Positions 1-7,455 of a stretch of 11,077 nucleotides of DNA are shown here, one piece after another. A program made the translations under genes and the position numbers. This DNA comes from Candidatus Zhuqueibacterota bacterium. Lineage in GTDB: Bacteria > SM23-31 > B21-G16. A model generated the notes under the pieces. The model had not been told where the DNA came from, searched no databases, and was given only the letters and a program-made list of their open reading frames with translations. The stretch spans positions 1 through 11,077 of the forward strand of contig QNDJ01000021.1 in NCBI GenBank assembly GCA_003644825.1, read 5' to 3'. Position 1 is the first letter of the stretch, and each line of letters starts with the position of its first letter.

Positions 1-2
1 AA

Positions 3-137
3 AAAGGTTGGTATTTAGAAGATTTAAATTATAAATACCAGCCTTTTAATTTTTTATTTCTCATTGGAGCTGTTTTAATCAGTATTTTTCTCATTTACCT
101 GAAATTGCCGAATAATAGAAATTTTACACTTAATTAA
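3..137 (+). CDS. C-terminal end of an integral membrane protein (5' end outside window)
   Basis: An open frame enters from the left edge and ends with TAA at 135-137, giving 44 visible residues. It reads as a short polar stretch (KGWYLEDLNYKYQP), then a strongly hydrophobic helix of about 20 residues (FNFLFLIGAVLISIFLIYL), then a short polar tail (KLPNNRNFTLN). This is what the last transmembrane helix and cytoplasmic tail of a polytopic membrane protein looks like, and a major-facilitator transporter would fit. The family cannot be assigned from so little sequence. It lies 16 bases upstream of the aminotransferase gene on the same strand, so the two may be cotranscribed. Confidence 0.6.
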   Translation, partial: KGWYLEDLNYKYQPFNFLFLIGAVLISIFLIYLKLPNNRNFTLN

Positions 138-140
138 TAA

Positions 141-147
141 AGAGGAG
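141..147 (+). promoter_or_regulatory. Ribosome binding site of the aminotransferase gene
   Basis: AGAGGAG ends 6 bases before the ATG at 154. It is a strong, well-spaced Shine-Dalgarno sequence and fixes the start of the aminotransferase. Confidence 0.8.
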
Positions 148-153
148 TAATAT

Positions 154-1416
154 ATGCCTATTTCAACAAGAGCAGTAATAGAAGGTCATCTGGATTCTCC
201 AATAAGAAAGATGTTTAATCTTGGTAAAAAGTTAATTCAAGAAGGTAAAAATCCAATTGATGTTTCTTTAGGAAACTCTTTTACAGAGGTTTTTCCAGAA
301 AGTTTCTACAATGCATTTGAAAAAAATTATTTAAAAGCAAAAAAATCCAGGCCCGAAGAAAGATTTCACGGATATATGCAAAACCCCGGTTTTGTGGAGG
401 TAAGGGAAAAAATAGCTGAATGGCTTATGAAAAATAATATATACAAAAATATCAACAGTTCTGAAATTATTATGACTCATGGAGCATGTGGAGGAATAAA
501 TGTTATTCTTAAAACTCTAATAGAGCCAATTGTATTCTATGACCAGCCATCCTGGAAATTTGAAATAAAAAATAAAGAGCCCGATGAGGTTATAATTTTA
601 GCTCCTTATTTTGTTGAGTATATTGCATATATAGGAAATAATCAGGGTAAACCTGTTATTGTTAAAACAGATGATAATTTTAATCTAAACATTAAAGAAA
701 TTGAAAAAGCTATTAACAAAAACACCAAAGCAATTATTTTGAACACACCGAATAATCCAACAGGAATTATCTACAGTGAGGAATCCATAAACGAACTCAA
801 AATACTCCTGGGAAAAAAACAGAAAGAACTTGGTATTGATATCTATACTATTGAAGATATACCTTACTGGGACCTCAACTATAAGGATTCTCCTCCTCCT
901 TTAATTGCACCAAAATACAAAAACAGTTTTGTAGTATATTCGTGGTCAAAATCTCTTGGGCTGGCTGGAGAAAGAATTGGTTTTATTTCTTTCAACCCTG
1001 AAATAACTGATGGACAGGAAAATGTATTTTACGGCCTGAATAGATATCATAGAAACTGGTTTGTTAATGCCAATGCATTTATGCAGAGAATTGTTGGAGA
1101 AATAGTTGGAACAACTATTGATATAGAATTGTATAGAAAGAAAAGGGATAAAATTTACAATAAATTAATCGAACTCGGTTTTAAAGTTAATAAACCTGAT
1201 GGTGCGTTTTATTTTTTCCCTGAAATACCGGAAAAATTTGAATCACCTGAAGAATTTATAAAACTTGCTCTGGAAGGCGATGACCCCTTGCTGTATACAC
1301 CAGGAGAAGGATTCGGAAAAGGATATGAAAGATTTTTAAGAATAAGCTATTGCACAGACAATAATACCATTGATAGAGCTCTAAATAAGCTCGAAAAAAT
1401 CTGTAAAAAAATATGA
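154..1416 (+). CDS. PLP-dependent class I/II aminotransferase (aspartate aminotransferase fold)
   Basis: This is a 420-residue cytoplasmic fold-type I aminotransferase, which moves an amino group between an amino acid and a 2-oxo acid using pyridoxal phosphate. Family landmarks are all visible: MTHGACGG at 107-114 (cofactor phosphate loop), NTPNNPTG at 197-204 with conserved Asn201, D235 and Y238 in EDIPYWD (cofactor ring contacts), the Schiff-base lysine K266 in SWSKSLGLAGERIGF, R274 for the phosphate, and R396 in FLRISYC for the substrate carboxylate. The catalytic set is therefore complete. The N-terminus (IRKMFNLGKKL, then a DVSLGN motif) resembles a clostridial-type subgroup usually annotated only as aminotransferase, so the substrate is open. 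About 18 residues (126-143) interrupt the normally continuous P-G-DEV loop. Its stop overlaps the mtaB start by 4 bases (ATGA), indicating translational coupling. Confidence 0.92.
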   Translation: MPISTRAVIEGHLDSPIRKMFNLGKKLIQEGKNPIDVSLGNSFTEVFPESFYNAFEKNYLKAKKSRPEERFHGYMQNPGFVEVREKIAEWLMKNNIYKNINSSEIIMTHGACGGINVILKTLIEPIVFYDQPSWKFEIKNKEPDEVIILAPYFVEYIAYIGNNQGKPVIVKTDDNFNLNIKEIEKAINKNTKAIILNTPNNPTGIIYSEESINELKILLGKKQKELGIDIYTIEDIPYWDLNYKDSPPPLIAPKYKNSFVVYSWSKSLGLAGERIGFISFNPEITDGQENVFYGLNRYHRNWFVNANAFMQRIVGEIVGTTIDIELYRKKRDKIYNKLIELGFKVNKPDGAFYFFPEIPEKFESPEEFIKLALEGDDPLLYTPGEGFGKGYERFLRISYCTDNNTIDRALNKLEKICKKI

Positions 1417-2696
1417 GAAAAAATGTCGCATTATACACTTTAGGGTGTAAGTTAAATAGATATGAAACCGATACTATAAAAACTGGTTTTGAAAAAAGAG
1501 GATATAAAATCGTTCAGTTTGGTGAAAAAGCAAAAGTTTATGTAATAAATACATGCACCGTTACTAAAAGAGCTGATGACAAATGTAGAAGAATTATTCA
1601 TTATGTAACCAGGAACTTCCCTGAATCAGTTATTGCGGTTGTAGGTTGTTATGCTCAGTTAAATTACAAAAAAATTGAACAAATTAAAGGTGTGGACTTA
1701 ATCTTAGGAAATTATGAAAAGTTTAATTTATTTGATTATTTAAACGAAAATGGAAAGCGTAAAAAACCATTAGTTTTATGTTCAGGTAAAAATTCCAGTT
1801 ATAAAAATGAAGAAATAGGCTATTCTACAAGCAGGACAAGGGCTTACCTTAAGATTCAGGATGGTTGCTCTTTTAATTGCACATATTGCATTGTACCACT
1901 AGTAAGGGGAAAAAGCAGGTCAAGAGATGAAAATAGTATTCTTCATCAGGCTCAAAAATTGATAGATTATGGATATAAGGAAATAGTACTAACAGGAATC
2001 AATCTTGGAGATTATAAAAACGGTAGAGGATTAACTGATTTACTGAAAAAGATTATAAAAATCAATGGATTAAAACGGTTAAGGCTCAGTTCCATAGAAC
2101 CAAATAGATTTTCAGATGAATTAATTGAGTTAATTGCGGAAAACAACATAATATGCAAACATTTGCATATTCCGCTCCAGAGTGGAGATAATACAATACT
2201 GAAGAGAATGGGAAGAAAATATTCGGTCAGTGAGTACGCCGAAATCATCAAAAAAATAACAGGTAAAATCCCGAATCCAGGGCTGGGAACAGATGTAATT
2301 ACAGGATTCCCCGGTGAGAATGAGAATAATTTCAAAAATACTTTTGACTTCATCAGTAAAATGCCTTTTTCCTACTTACATATTTTTGGGTTTTCAGTAA
2401 GAAAAGGAACAACTGCAGAAAAAATGCATGATAAATTGCCAGCAACTATTATTAAAAAAAGAAGCAAAATTTTACTGGAACTTGATAAGAAGAAAAGAAA
2501 AGATTTTATGAAAAAATTCATTGGAACCACGAGAAAAGTTTTATTTGAAAGTGAGGATAATTCCTGTTTCTACAGTGGTTTTACAGATAACTATATTCGG
2601 GTCAAATGCAGAGGAAAAAACCTTAAAAATGAAATAAAGGATGTTTACTTAAAAGAAATTAATGATAAATATATAATCGGCGAGCTGGTTGAATGA
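1413..2696 (+). CDS. mtaB: tRNA (t6A37) methylthiotransferase MtaB
   Basis: This 427-residue radical-SAM enzyme converts t6A37 to ms2t6A37 in tRNAs that read ANN codons. The N-terminal MTTase domain (about 1-130) carries the three cysteines of the auxiliary 4Fe-4S cluster: C12 in LGCKLN, C48 in NTCTVT and C79 in VVGCYAQ. The radical-SAM core follows with the CxxxCxxC motif C152-C156-C159 (GCSFNCTYC), then GINLGD, the HIPLQSGD strand and TGFPGE. The C-terminal 60 or so residues fit a TRAM RNA-binding domain. The LGCKLN and TCTVTKRAD signatures point to MtaB rather than MiaB or RimO. Length is normal for the family. The start lies in an ATGA overlap with the aminotransferase and has no clear Shine-Dalgarno, so translation probably depends on coupling. 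Its own stop overlaps miaB in the same way. Confidence 0.95.
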   Translation: MRKNVALYTLGCKLNRYETDTIKTGFEKRGYKIVQFGEKAKVYVINTCTVTKRADDKCRRIIHYVTRNFPESVIAVVGCYAQLNYKKIEQIKGVDLILGNYEKFNLFDYLNENGKRKKPLVLCSGKNSSYKNEEIGYSTSRTRAYLKIQDGCSFNCTYCIVPLVRGKSRSRDENSILHQAQKLIDYGYKEIVLTGINLGDYKNGRGLTDLLKKIIKINGLKRLRLSSIEPNRFSDELIELIAENNIICKHLHIPLQSGDNTILKRMGRKYSVSEYAEIIKKITGKIPNPGLGTDVITGFPGENENNFKNTFDFISKMPFSYLHIFGFSVRKGTTAEKMHDKLPATIIKKRSKILLELDKKKRKDFMKKFIGTTRKVLFESEDNSCFYSGFTDNYIRVKCRGKNLKNEIKDVYLKEINDKYIIGELVE

Positions 2697-4012
2697 AAGC
2701 CTTTATCAAAACATACGGATGCCAGATGAATAAATATGATTCGGAAATAATTGCTGGTATCCTGAAGGAAAATGGGTTTAAGTTAACTGAAAAAACAAAT
2801 GATGCTGATATAATTCTTGTAAACACCTGTAGTGTAAGAGAACATGCGGAAAAAAGAATGCTGGGATATCTTACTGTAATTTCAAATCTTAAAAAAGAAA
2901 ACCCTGATTTAATCATAGGTGTTGTAGGTTGTGCAGCACTGAGGTTAAATAAAAAAATCCTGAAAAAAATACCCGGCGTAAATTTTGTCCTCGGACCCGA
3001 TAAATATAAATTACTTCCAGGATTATTAACAGATTTATCCTGTTTTGATGAAACCTGTTATACTGTGAATAATAAAGAAAAATATGAAGACATTATTCCA
3101 GTAAGGAACAATGGTATATCAGAATGGGTAGCAATAATGAGAGGATGCAACAATTTCTGTTCTTACTGTGTTGTTCCTTACGTTAGAGGAAGAGAAAGAA
3201 GCAGGTCTGTTAAAAGCATAATAACCGAAATAAAAGAACTTGTAGCACAGGGCATTAAAGAAGTTACTCTTCTGGGACAGAATGTTAATTCGTATAATGA
3301 TGGTTCCTTTGATTTTCCTGATTTGCTCAGAAGGGTTAGTGAAATCGATGGGTTGAAAAGAATCAGATTTGCAACTTCGCATCCAAAAGATTTATCCACG
3401 AAACTACTGGAAGTAATTAAAGAAAGAAAGAATATCTGTAATCACATTCACCTCCCTGTTCAATCTGGTTCTGGTAAAATTCTTAAGAAAATGAACAGAA
3501 AATACACACCAGAAGAATATATCTCCCTGGTTGAAAAAGCAAAATCTATGATAGAGGGTATATCTATAACTACGGATATTATAACAGGCTTTCCCGGAGA
3601 AACTGAAGAAGACCATCAGGCAACAATGGAATTAATCAGAAAACTGGAATTCGATTCATCTTTTGTTTTCAGGTATTCTCCAAGAGAAGGAACAAAAGCC
3701 TTCCATTATAAAGATGACGTCCCGGAAAATGTAAAAATAAGAAGGCTTGAAGAAATAAACTCATTACAACAATCCATTTCTGAAAAAATAAATAAAAAAC
3801 TTATAGGAAAAACCTGCGAAGTTTTAATTGAGGGCACAAGCAGACGCTCCAAAAAAGAAATGAAAGGAAAACTCGATTCCGGGAAAGGAGTAGTTATTAA
3901 AGAAAATGATAAAAAGGTAAAAGCAGGTGATATTATAAAAGTTAGAATCTTCGATGCAAACAGTAAAACTTTATTCGGGAAAATAAATGGGAGGAAGAAT
4001 GTGGATATTTAG
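2693..4012 (+). CDS. miaB: tRNA (i6A37) methylthiotransferase MiaB
   Basis: This 439-residue radical-SAM enzyme adds the methylthio group to i6A37, giving ms2i6A37 in tRNAs that read UNN codons. The MTTase domain opens with KTYGCQMNKYDSE (C10), then NTCSVREHAEKR (C46) and VVGC (C80). The radical-SAM cluster cysteines are C152, C156 and C159 (GCNNFCSYCVVPYVRGRERSR), followed by LLGQNVNSY, HLPVQSGS and TDIITGFPGETEEDH. A TRAM domain occupies roughly 370-433. The YGCQMN, TCSVRE and GQNVNSY motifs are diagnostic of MiaB. After the third cluster cysteine the residues are AALR where MAQR is more usual; this should not affect cluster binding. It sits in an ATGA overlap directly behind its paralogue mtaB, and the next gene starts inside its 3' end. 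Substrate i6A37 needs MiaA, which is not in this window. Confidence 0.96.
   Translation: MKAFIKTYGCQMNKYDSEIIAGILKENGFKLTEKTNDADIILVNTCSVREHAEKRMLGYLTVISNLKKENPDLIIGVVGCAALRLNKKILKKIPGVNFVLGPDKYKLLPGLLTDLSCFDETCYTVNNKEKYEDIIPVRNNGISEWVAIMRGCNNFCSYCVVPYVRGRERSRSVKSIITEIKELVAQGIKEVTLLGQNVNSYNDGSFDFPDLLRRVSEIDGLKRIRFATSHPKDLSTKLLEVIKERKNICNHIHLPVQSGSGKILKKMNRKYTPEEYISLVEKAKSMIEGISITTDIITGFPGETEEDHQATMELIRKLEFDSSFVFRYSPREGTKAFHYKDDVPENVKIRRLEEINSLQQSISEKINKKLIGKTCEVLIEGTSRRSKKEMKGKLDSGKGVVIKENDKKVKAGDIIKVRIFDANSKTLFGKINGRKNVDI
3989..3994 (+). promoter_or_regulatory. Ribosome binding site that fixes the LapA-domain gene start
   Basis: GGGAGG inside the end of miaB precedes the ATG at 3999 by 4 bases. 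The alternative in-frame ATG at 3987 overlaps this motif and has no Shine-Dalgarno of its own, so 3999 is preferred. Confidence 0.6.
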
Positions 4013-4319
4013 ATGGATAATAATTTTTATTTTTATCGTTTTAATAATCTGGTTCGCAATAGAAAATGCAGACCAGAAAGTTACAATTAAACTATTCAAG
4101 TATGTTTTTACAGATGTTCCCCTGGTTCTGGTAATGTTTGAAAGTTTTATATTAGGTGTTATTGTCTGGTTTTTAGTATCTCTTTTTCAGAATTTAAAAC
4201 TCAAAGTTCAGTTAAAATCTATAAAAAATATTAATACCCAGCTTGAAAAAGAACTTAAAGAAATGAAAGATACTCTCCCTGAACAAAATGATGACAACAT
4301 AATTGAGGAAGAAAATTGA
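3999..4319 (+). CDS. LapA-domain (DUF1049-type) small inner-membrane protein
   Basis: From the ATG at 3999 this is a 106-residue protein. It has two transmembrane helices (about 3-20 and 39-63) joined by a short loop with the LapA-domain signature FAIENADQKVTIKLF. A charged, coiled-coil-like helix follows (about 64-92), ending in an acidic tail (NDDNIIEEEN). In gammaproteobacteria LapA/YciS-type proteins are known, with LapB, for controlling lipopolysaccharide synthesis through LpxC turnover. Members elsewhere are uncharacterised, so that role is not claimed here. The gene overlaps miaB by 14 bases and the SPOR gene by 4. An ATG at 3987 would add four residues; I reject it because it lies on the ribosome binding site. 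Confidence 0.82.
   Translation: MWIFRWIIIFIFIVLIIWFAIENADQKVTIKLFKYVFTDVPLVLVMFESFILGVIVWFLVSLFQNLKLKVQLKSIKNINTQLEKELKEMKDTLPEQNDDNIIEEEN
4305..4311 (+). promoter_or_regulatory. Ribosome binding site for the TTG-initiated SPOR gene
   Basis: GAGGAAG lies 4 bases upstream of the TTG at 4316. It supports initiation at this unusual start codon, which also gives a proper signal peptide. Confidence 0.55.
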
Positions 4320-5017
4320 AAAGTGTATCTAAATTTTGTTCTGCTTTATTTTTAACTATAATAACAATTTTTTTCTGTTTTTCATTATTATATGGTCAGG
4401 ATGCCGAATACTACTTACGATTATACGAAAACAACAGAATAGACGATTTAAAAAACATTTTAAAAAACAAACCCGCTCATAAGGAAGAAATATCAATAAT
4501 TTTCCTCAAAGCTCTTCTTGAGGAGGATGCCGAACTGGCATACAATAATTTTCTTCGGCTGTCAAATTTATCTTCTCTTTATGGAGAATTCTCAAATTTA
4601 AGATTAGCACAGTATAATTATGCTAAAGGGAATTATAAAAAGGCTCTTGAAATACTGAATGATTTTTTGAAAAAATATCCAGAGTCAAGATACAAAAATA
4701 AGATAAATAATCTCTTAAAATTAACTGAAAAGGCTATAGAAACTAACCCATCACAAAAGTCCTCTGTAGAAGCTTTACAGGAAAAAAGGTTTGTTATTCA
4801 ACTCGGTGCATTTGCTATAAAGGATAATGCACAAAAAAGGTTGAATTACCTTAAGAAAAAAGGGTTAAACAATATTTATATAAAAATAAAAGAGGTTCTG
4901 GGGAAAAAGTGGTATTCAATCCAGCTTCAACAGGTGATGACAAAAGAAAATGCTAAAAAGAAAGGAGAAGAATTAAAAAATAAGTTTGGAATCAGTTGTA
5001 TAATCGTGGAAAAATAG
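4316..5017 (+). CDS. Secreted TPR-like / SPOR-domain protein
   Basis: This 233-residue protein starts with TTG. Residues 1-27 form a signal peptide (KSVSKFC, a hydrophobic core around 9-25, then LLYG before QDAEYY). The middle has helical TPR-like repeats, clearest at about 90-125 (LRLAQYNYAKGNYKKALEIL, then FLKKYPESRYK). Residues 157-232 form a SPOR domain: RFVIQLGAFAIKDNAQ, a second strand with KKWYSIQL, then ENAKKKGEELKNKFG. SPOR domains bind glycan strands of peptidoglycan that lack stem peptides, often at division sites, so this is probably a periplasmic cell-wall-associated protein. The TPR part suggests a protein partner, which is unknown. It is the last gene of the coupled run (TTGA overlap with the LapA-domain gene). 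No ATG in the first part of the frame would leave an intact signal peptide, so TTG is preferred. Confidence 0.8.
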   Translation: MKSVSKFCSALFLTIITIFFCFSLLYGQDAEYYLRLYENNRIDDLKNILKNKPAHKEEISIIFLKALLEEDAELAYNNFLRLSNLSSLYGEFSNLRLAQYNYAKGNYKKALEILNDFLKKYPESRYKNKINNLLKLTEKAIETNPSQKSSVEALQEKRFVIQLGAFAIKDNAQKRLNYLKKKGLNNIYIKIKEVLGKKWYSIQLQQVMTKENAKKKGEELKNKFGISCIIVEK

Positions 5018-5085
5018 TTATAAAAGAAAGTATTATAATACCTGCGGAAAATAAAATTTATCAAAAAATAAGGATTTAATTACAG

Positions 5086-6114
5086 ATGAAAGCATCAATA
5101 TTCTATCAACATGGTGGGCTAGATGTATTGAAATATGAAGATGTTAAGGAACCCCGAATCGATGCAGATGAAGTTTTAATCAGAGTAAAAGCCTGTGCAA
5201 TGAACCATCTTGATTTATGGTTAAGAGATGGATTACCTGGAATTAAAATCCCTTTACCCCATATTTTAGGAGCTGATATTTCTGGAATCGTAGAAGAATG
5301 TGGAAATGTTGTAAGCAATGTAAAGACTGGAGATGAAGTTTTACTGGCTCCTGGTTTAGGTTGTGGTCATTGTGAACAATGCCTCTCCGGAAACGATAAC
5401 CTGTGCCGATATTATACCATTATTGGATATATGGTAGACGGTGGATATGCTGAATATGTTAAAGTTCCATCAAAAAATGTAATACCAAAACCCGATAATT
5501 TAACCTTCGAAGAAGCTTCTGCAATACCTTTAGTTTTTCTGACTGCATGGCATATGCTGGTGAAACGAGTGAATCTAAAACCGGGTGAAGTAGTCCTAAT
5601 TCATGCTGCCGGTAGTGGTGTTGGAAGTGCAGCCATTCAAATTGCAAAAATGTTAGGTGCAAAAGTAATTGCAACAGCAAGCACCCGGGAAAAACTGAAA
5701 AAAGCTGAAGAGTTAGGTGCAGATTTTACCATTAATTATCAGACAACCAATTTCTACCAGGAAGTAAGAAAAATAACAAATAAGAAGGGAGTTAACGTGG
5801 TCTTTGAACATACGGGAACTGCAACCTGGGATAAAAGTGTTAAATCTCTTGCTACCAATGGAAGACTTGTAACCTGCGGAGCAACTTCGGGATATGAAGC
5901 AAACCTGAATTTAAGATTTCTTTTTGCAAAACATATATCCATCTATGGTTCATATATGGGTGGAATTTCAGAAGTATGGGAAGTTATAAAGTTCTTTAAA
6001 GAAGGAAAACTCAAACCCGTTATAGATAGAACACTAACATTAAAAGAAGCATCAAAAGCTCATAAAATTATGGAAAGTAGAAAACAATTCGGAAAAATCA
6101 TCCTGATTCCATAA
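5086..6114 (+). CDS. Zinc-binding MDR-family dehydrogenase / quinone-oxidoreductase-like protein
   Basis: This is a 342-residue medium-chain dehydrogenase/reductase. The N-terminal GroES-like domain holds four cysteines of a structural zinc site, C93, C96, C99 and C107 (GCGHCEQC then NLC). The Rossmann domain has AAGSGVGSAAIQIAK at 174-188 for the nucleotide. The strand that follows ends ATASTREK, with no acidic residue at the usual NADH-discriminating position, so NADPH is more likely. The catalytic-zinc GHE motif of classical alcohol dehydrogenases is GAD here (62-64), as in quinone-oxidoreductase-like members, while C37 and H41 are present. It may therefore reduce an enone or aldehyde without catalytic zinc, or use an altered metal site; the substrate cannot be read from the sequence. 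It is 68 bases from the SPOR gene and 61 bases before larA. A weak AAGGA lies 11 bases upstream of the ATG. Confidence 0.88.
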   Translation: MKASIFYQHGGLDVLKYEDVKEPRIDADEVLIRVKACAMNHLDLWLRDGLPGIKIPLPHILGADISGIVEECGNVVSNVKTGDEVLLAPGLGCGHCEQCLSGNDNLCRYYTIIGYMVDGGYAEYVKVPSKNVIPKPDNLTFEEASAIPLVFLTAWHMLVKRVNLKPGEVVLIHAAGSGVGSAAIQIAKMLGAKVIATASTREKLKKAEELGADFTINYQTTNFYQEVRKITNKKGVNVVFEHTGTATWDKSVKSLATNGRLVTCGATSGYEANLNLRFLFAKHISIYGSYMGGISEVWEVIKFFKEGKLKPVIDRTLTLKEASKAHKIMESRKQFGKIILIP

Positions 6115-6175
6115 TAAATAATTATAATTAAATTATTCTTAAGTTTCTCTAAACATATTTCATAAAAAGATACTT

Positions 6176-7363
6176 ATGAAAATAAAAATTGACTACGGTA
6201 AAAAAGGATTGGTTATTGATGTCCCGGATAAAAATCTTTCAAAAATCCTTTCGATGAGAAATACCAGACCTGTTGATAATCCAGAAAAAGAGATTGAAAA
6301 ATCCCTTGAAATGCCAGTATCTTCCCCCCCATTGAGATTATTAGCGAAAGGAAAATCTAATGCTGTTATTCTGATAAGCGATATTACAAGGCCTGTCCCG
6401 AACAGGATATTACTGCCACCTATTTTAAAAACCCTTGAAAACAGTGGAATTAAAAGAGAAAACATCACTATTTTAATAGCAACTGGAATTCATAGACCAA
6501 ATCTTGGAAAAGAGTTAATATCAATGGTTGGTGAATTCATATACAAAAATTACAAAATATTAAATCACTATTCAAAAAAAAATGATGAACTTACATTTAT
6601 AGGAAATACAATAAGTGGAATACCTGTTTACATCAATTCTACATACTTAAATAGTGAATTAAAAATCGCCACAGGATTTATAGAACCCCATCTGATGGCA
6701 GGCTATTCGGGTGGAAGAAAGAGTATATGTCCTGGTATCTGTGGATTAGAAACAGTAAAATATGTACATGGGCCTGAAATCCTTGAACATCCTGATTGCA
6801 GGGAAGGAATATTAGACGGTAACCCATACCATAAAGAAGCTGAAAATATAATGAAAATGGCTGGCCTTGACTTTATTGTTAATGTTTCATTAAATGAGGA
6901 AAGAGAGATTACAGGGGTATTCTCTGGAGAACCTGTTGAAGCTCATAAAAAAGGGGCTCAATTTGTGGAAAAACATGTATCTTCATACATAAAGGAAAAG
7001 GTTGATGTGGTTATTACAACAAACGGTGGTTACCCGCTGGATCTTAATTTATATCAATGTTGCAAAGGAGCAACAGGCGCATTATCTGTGGTTAAAAAAG
7101 GGGGAACTATAATTGTAACTGCCGAATGCTCCGAAGGACTGGGAAGCCCTGAATTCGCAGAACTCTTCAGAAATGAAAATAACCCTGAAATCTTTATGAA
7201 TAAAATAAATAATCCTGACTTTTTTGTTGTGGACCAGTGGGGACTTGAAGAATTTATCAGAGTAATTAAATATGCTGACCTCTACATAGTAACCGATGGT
7301 ATATCGAAAGAAGACAAAAATAAATCGTTTTTAGATTTTTCCGACAGTGTAGATGAGTTATAA
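6176..7363 (+). CDS. larA: LarA-family nickel-pincer 2-hydroxyacid racemase/epimerase, C-terminus interrupted
   Basis: The 395-residue frame is a LarA homologue, which interconverts stereoisomers of 2-hydroxyacids (lactate in the type enzyme) by hydride transfer to a covalently bound nickel-pincer nucleotide. The key residues match Lactiplantibacillus plantarum LarA with a constant offset of two: H106 (GIHRP; H108), H172 (EPHLMAGYSGGRK; H174), K182 (cofactor lysine; K184) and H198 (VHGPE; H200). SDITRPVP at 68-75 is also typical. The core is therefore intact. The frame stops at TAA 7361-7363 after FSDSVDEL, about 30 residues short of the family's usual end, and the missing segment is found in another frame just downstream. 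LarA homologues accept many substrates, so lactate is not certain. The cofactor makers LarB, LarC and LarE are not in this window. The ATG has only a weak AAAAAGA upstream. Confidence 0.85.
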   Translation: MKIKIDYGKKGLVIDVPDKNLSKILSMRNTRPVDNPEKEIEKSLEMPVSSPPLRLLAKGKSNAVILISDITRPVPNRILLPPILKTLENSGIKRENITILIATGIHRPNLGKELISMVGEFIYKNYKILNHYSKKNDELTFIGNTISGIPVYINSTYLNSELKIATGFIEPHLMAGYSGGRKSICPGICGLETVKYVHGPEILEHPDCREGILDGNPYHKEAENIMKMAGLDFIVNVSLNEEREITGVFSGEPVEAHKKGAQFVEKHVSSYIKEKVDVVITTNGGYPLDLNLYQCCKGATGALSVVKKGGTIIVTAECSEGLGSPEFAELFRNENNPEIFMNKINNPDFFVVDQWGLEEFIRVIKYADLYIVTDGISKEDKNKSFLDFSDSVDEL

Positions 7364-7455
7364 CAAGATGTTTTAAAAAATACGGCGACGATATGAAAGT
7401 GGCGGTTATACCAAGAGGTCCCTACGTTATGCCTCGCATCGGGAATTCATATTAA
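7364..7455 (+). pseudogene. Frameshifted C-terminal segment of the larA-like gene
   Basis: Directly after the larA stop, a different forward frame reads KKYGDDMKVAVIPRGPYVM and then PRIGNSY, ending at TAA 7453-7455. This looks like the normal LarA C-terminus (a KYG-x-D-x-K-V-A-V-I-P-x-GP-Y-V-x-P-R pattern). One missing T in the TTATA at 7358-7362 would restore a continuous SVDELLTRCFKKYGDDMK reading. A nonsense change plus loss of one A from the A-run at 7375-7380 would give SVDELLQDVLKKYG. Either a genuine mutation has truncated the protein or the base call is wrong. There is no start codon or ribosome binding site of its own. Confidence 0.7.

Noticed and set aside
2012-2353. 113-codon open frame on the - strand inside mtaB
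   Set aside because: It is antisense to the radical-SAM core and its composition is what the reverse of that coding sequence would give. It is not a gene.
5034-5039. Perfect TATAAT in the gap before the MDR dehydrogenase
   Set aside because: No -35-like hexamer at a suitable spacing (the bases 17 upstream are AAAATA) and no extended -10. Such a hexamer is expected by chance in sequence this AT-rich, so no promoter is claimed.
6117-6137. Inverted repeat AATAATT / AATTATT with a 7-base loop after the dehydrogenase gene
   Set aside because: The stem is entirely A-T, short and not followed by a T-run. It is best explained by base composition rather than a terminator.
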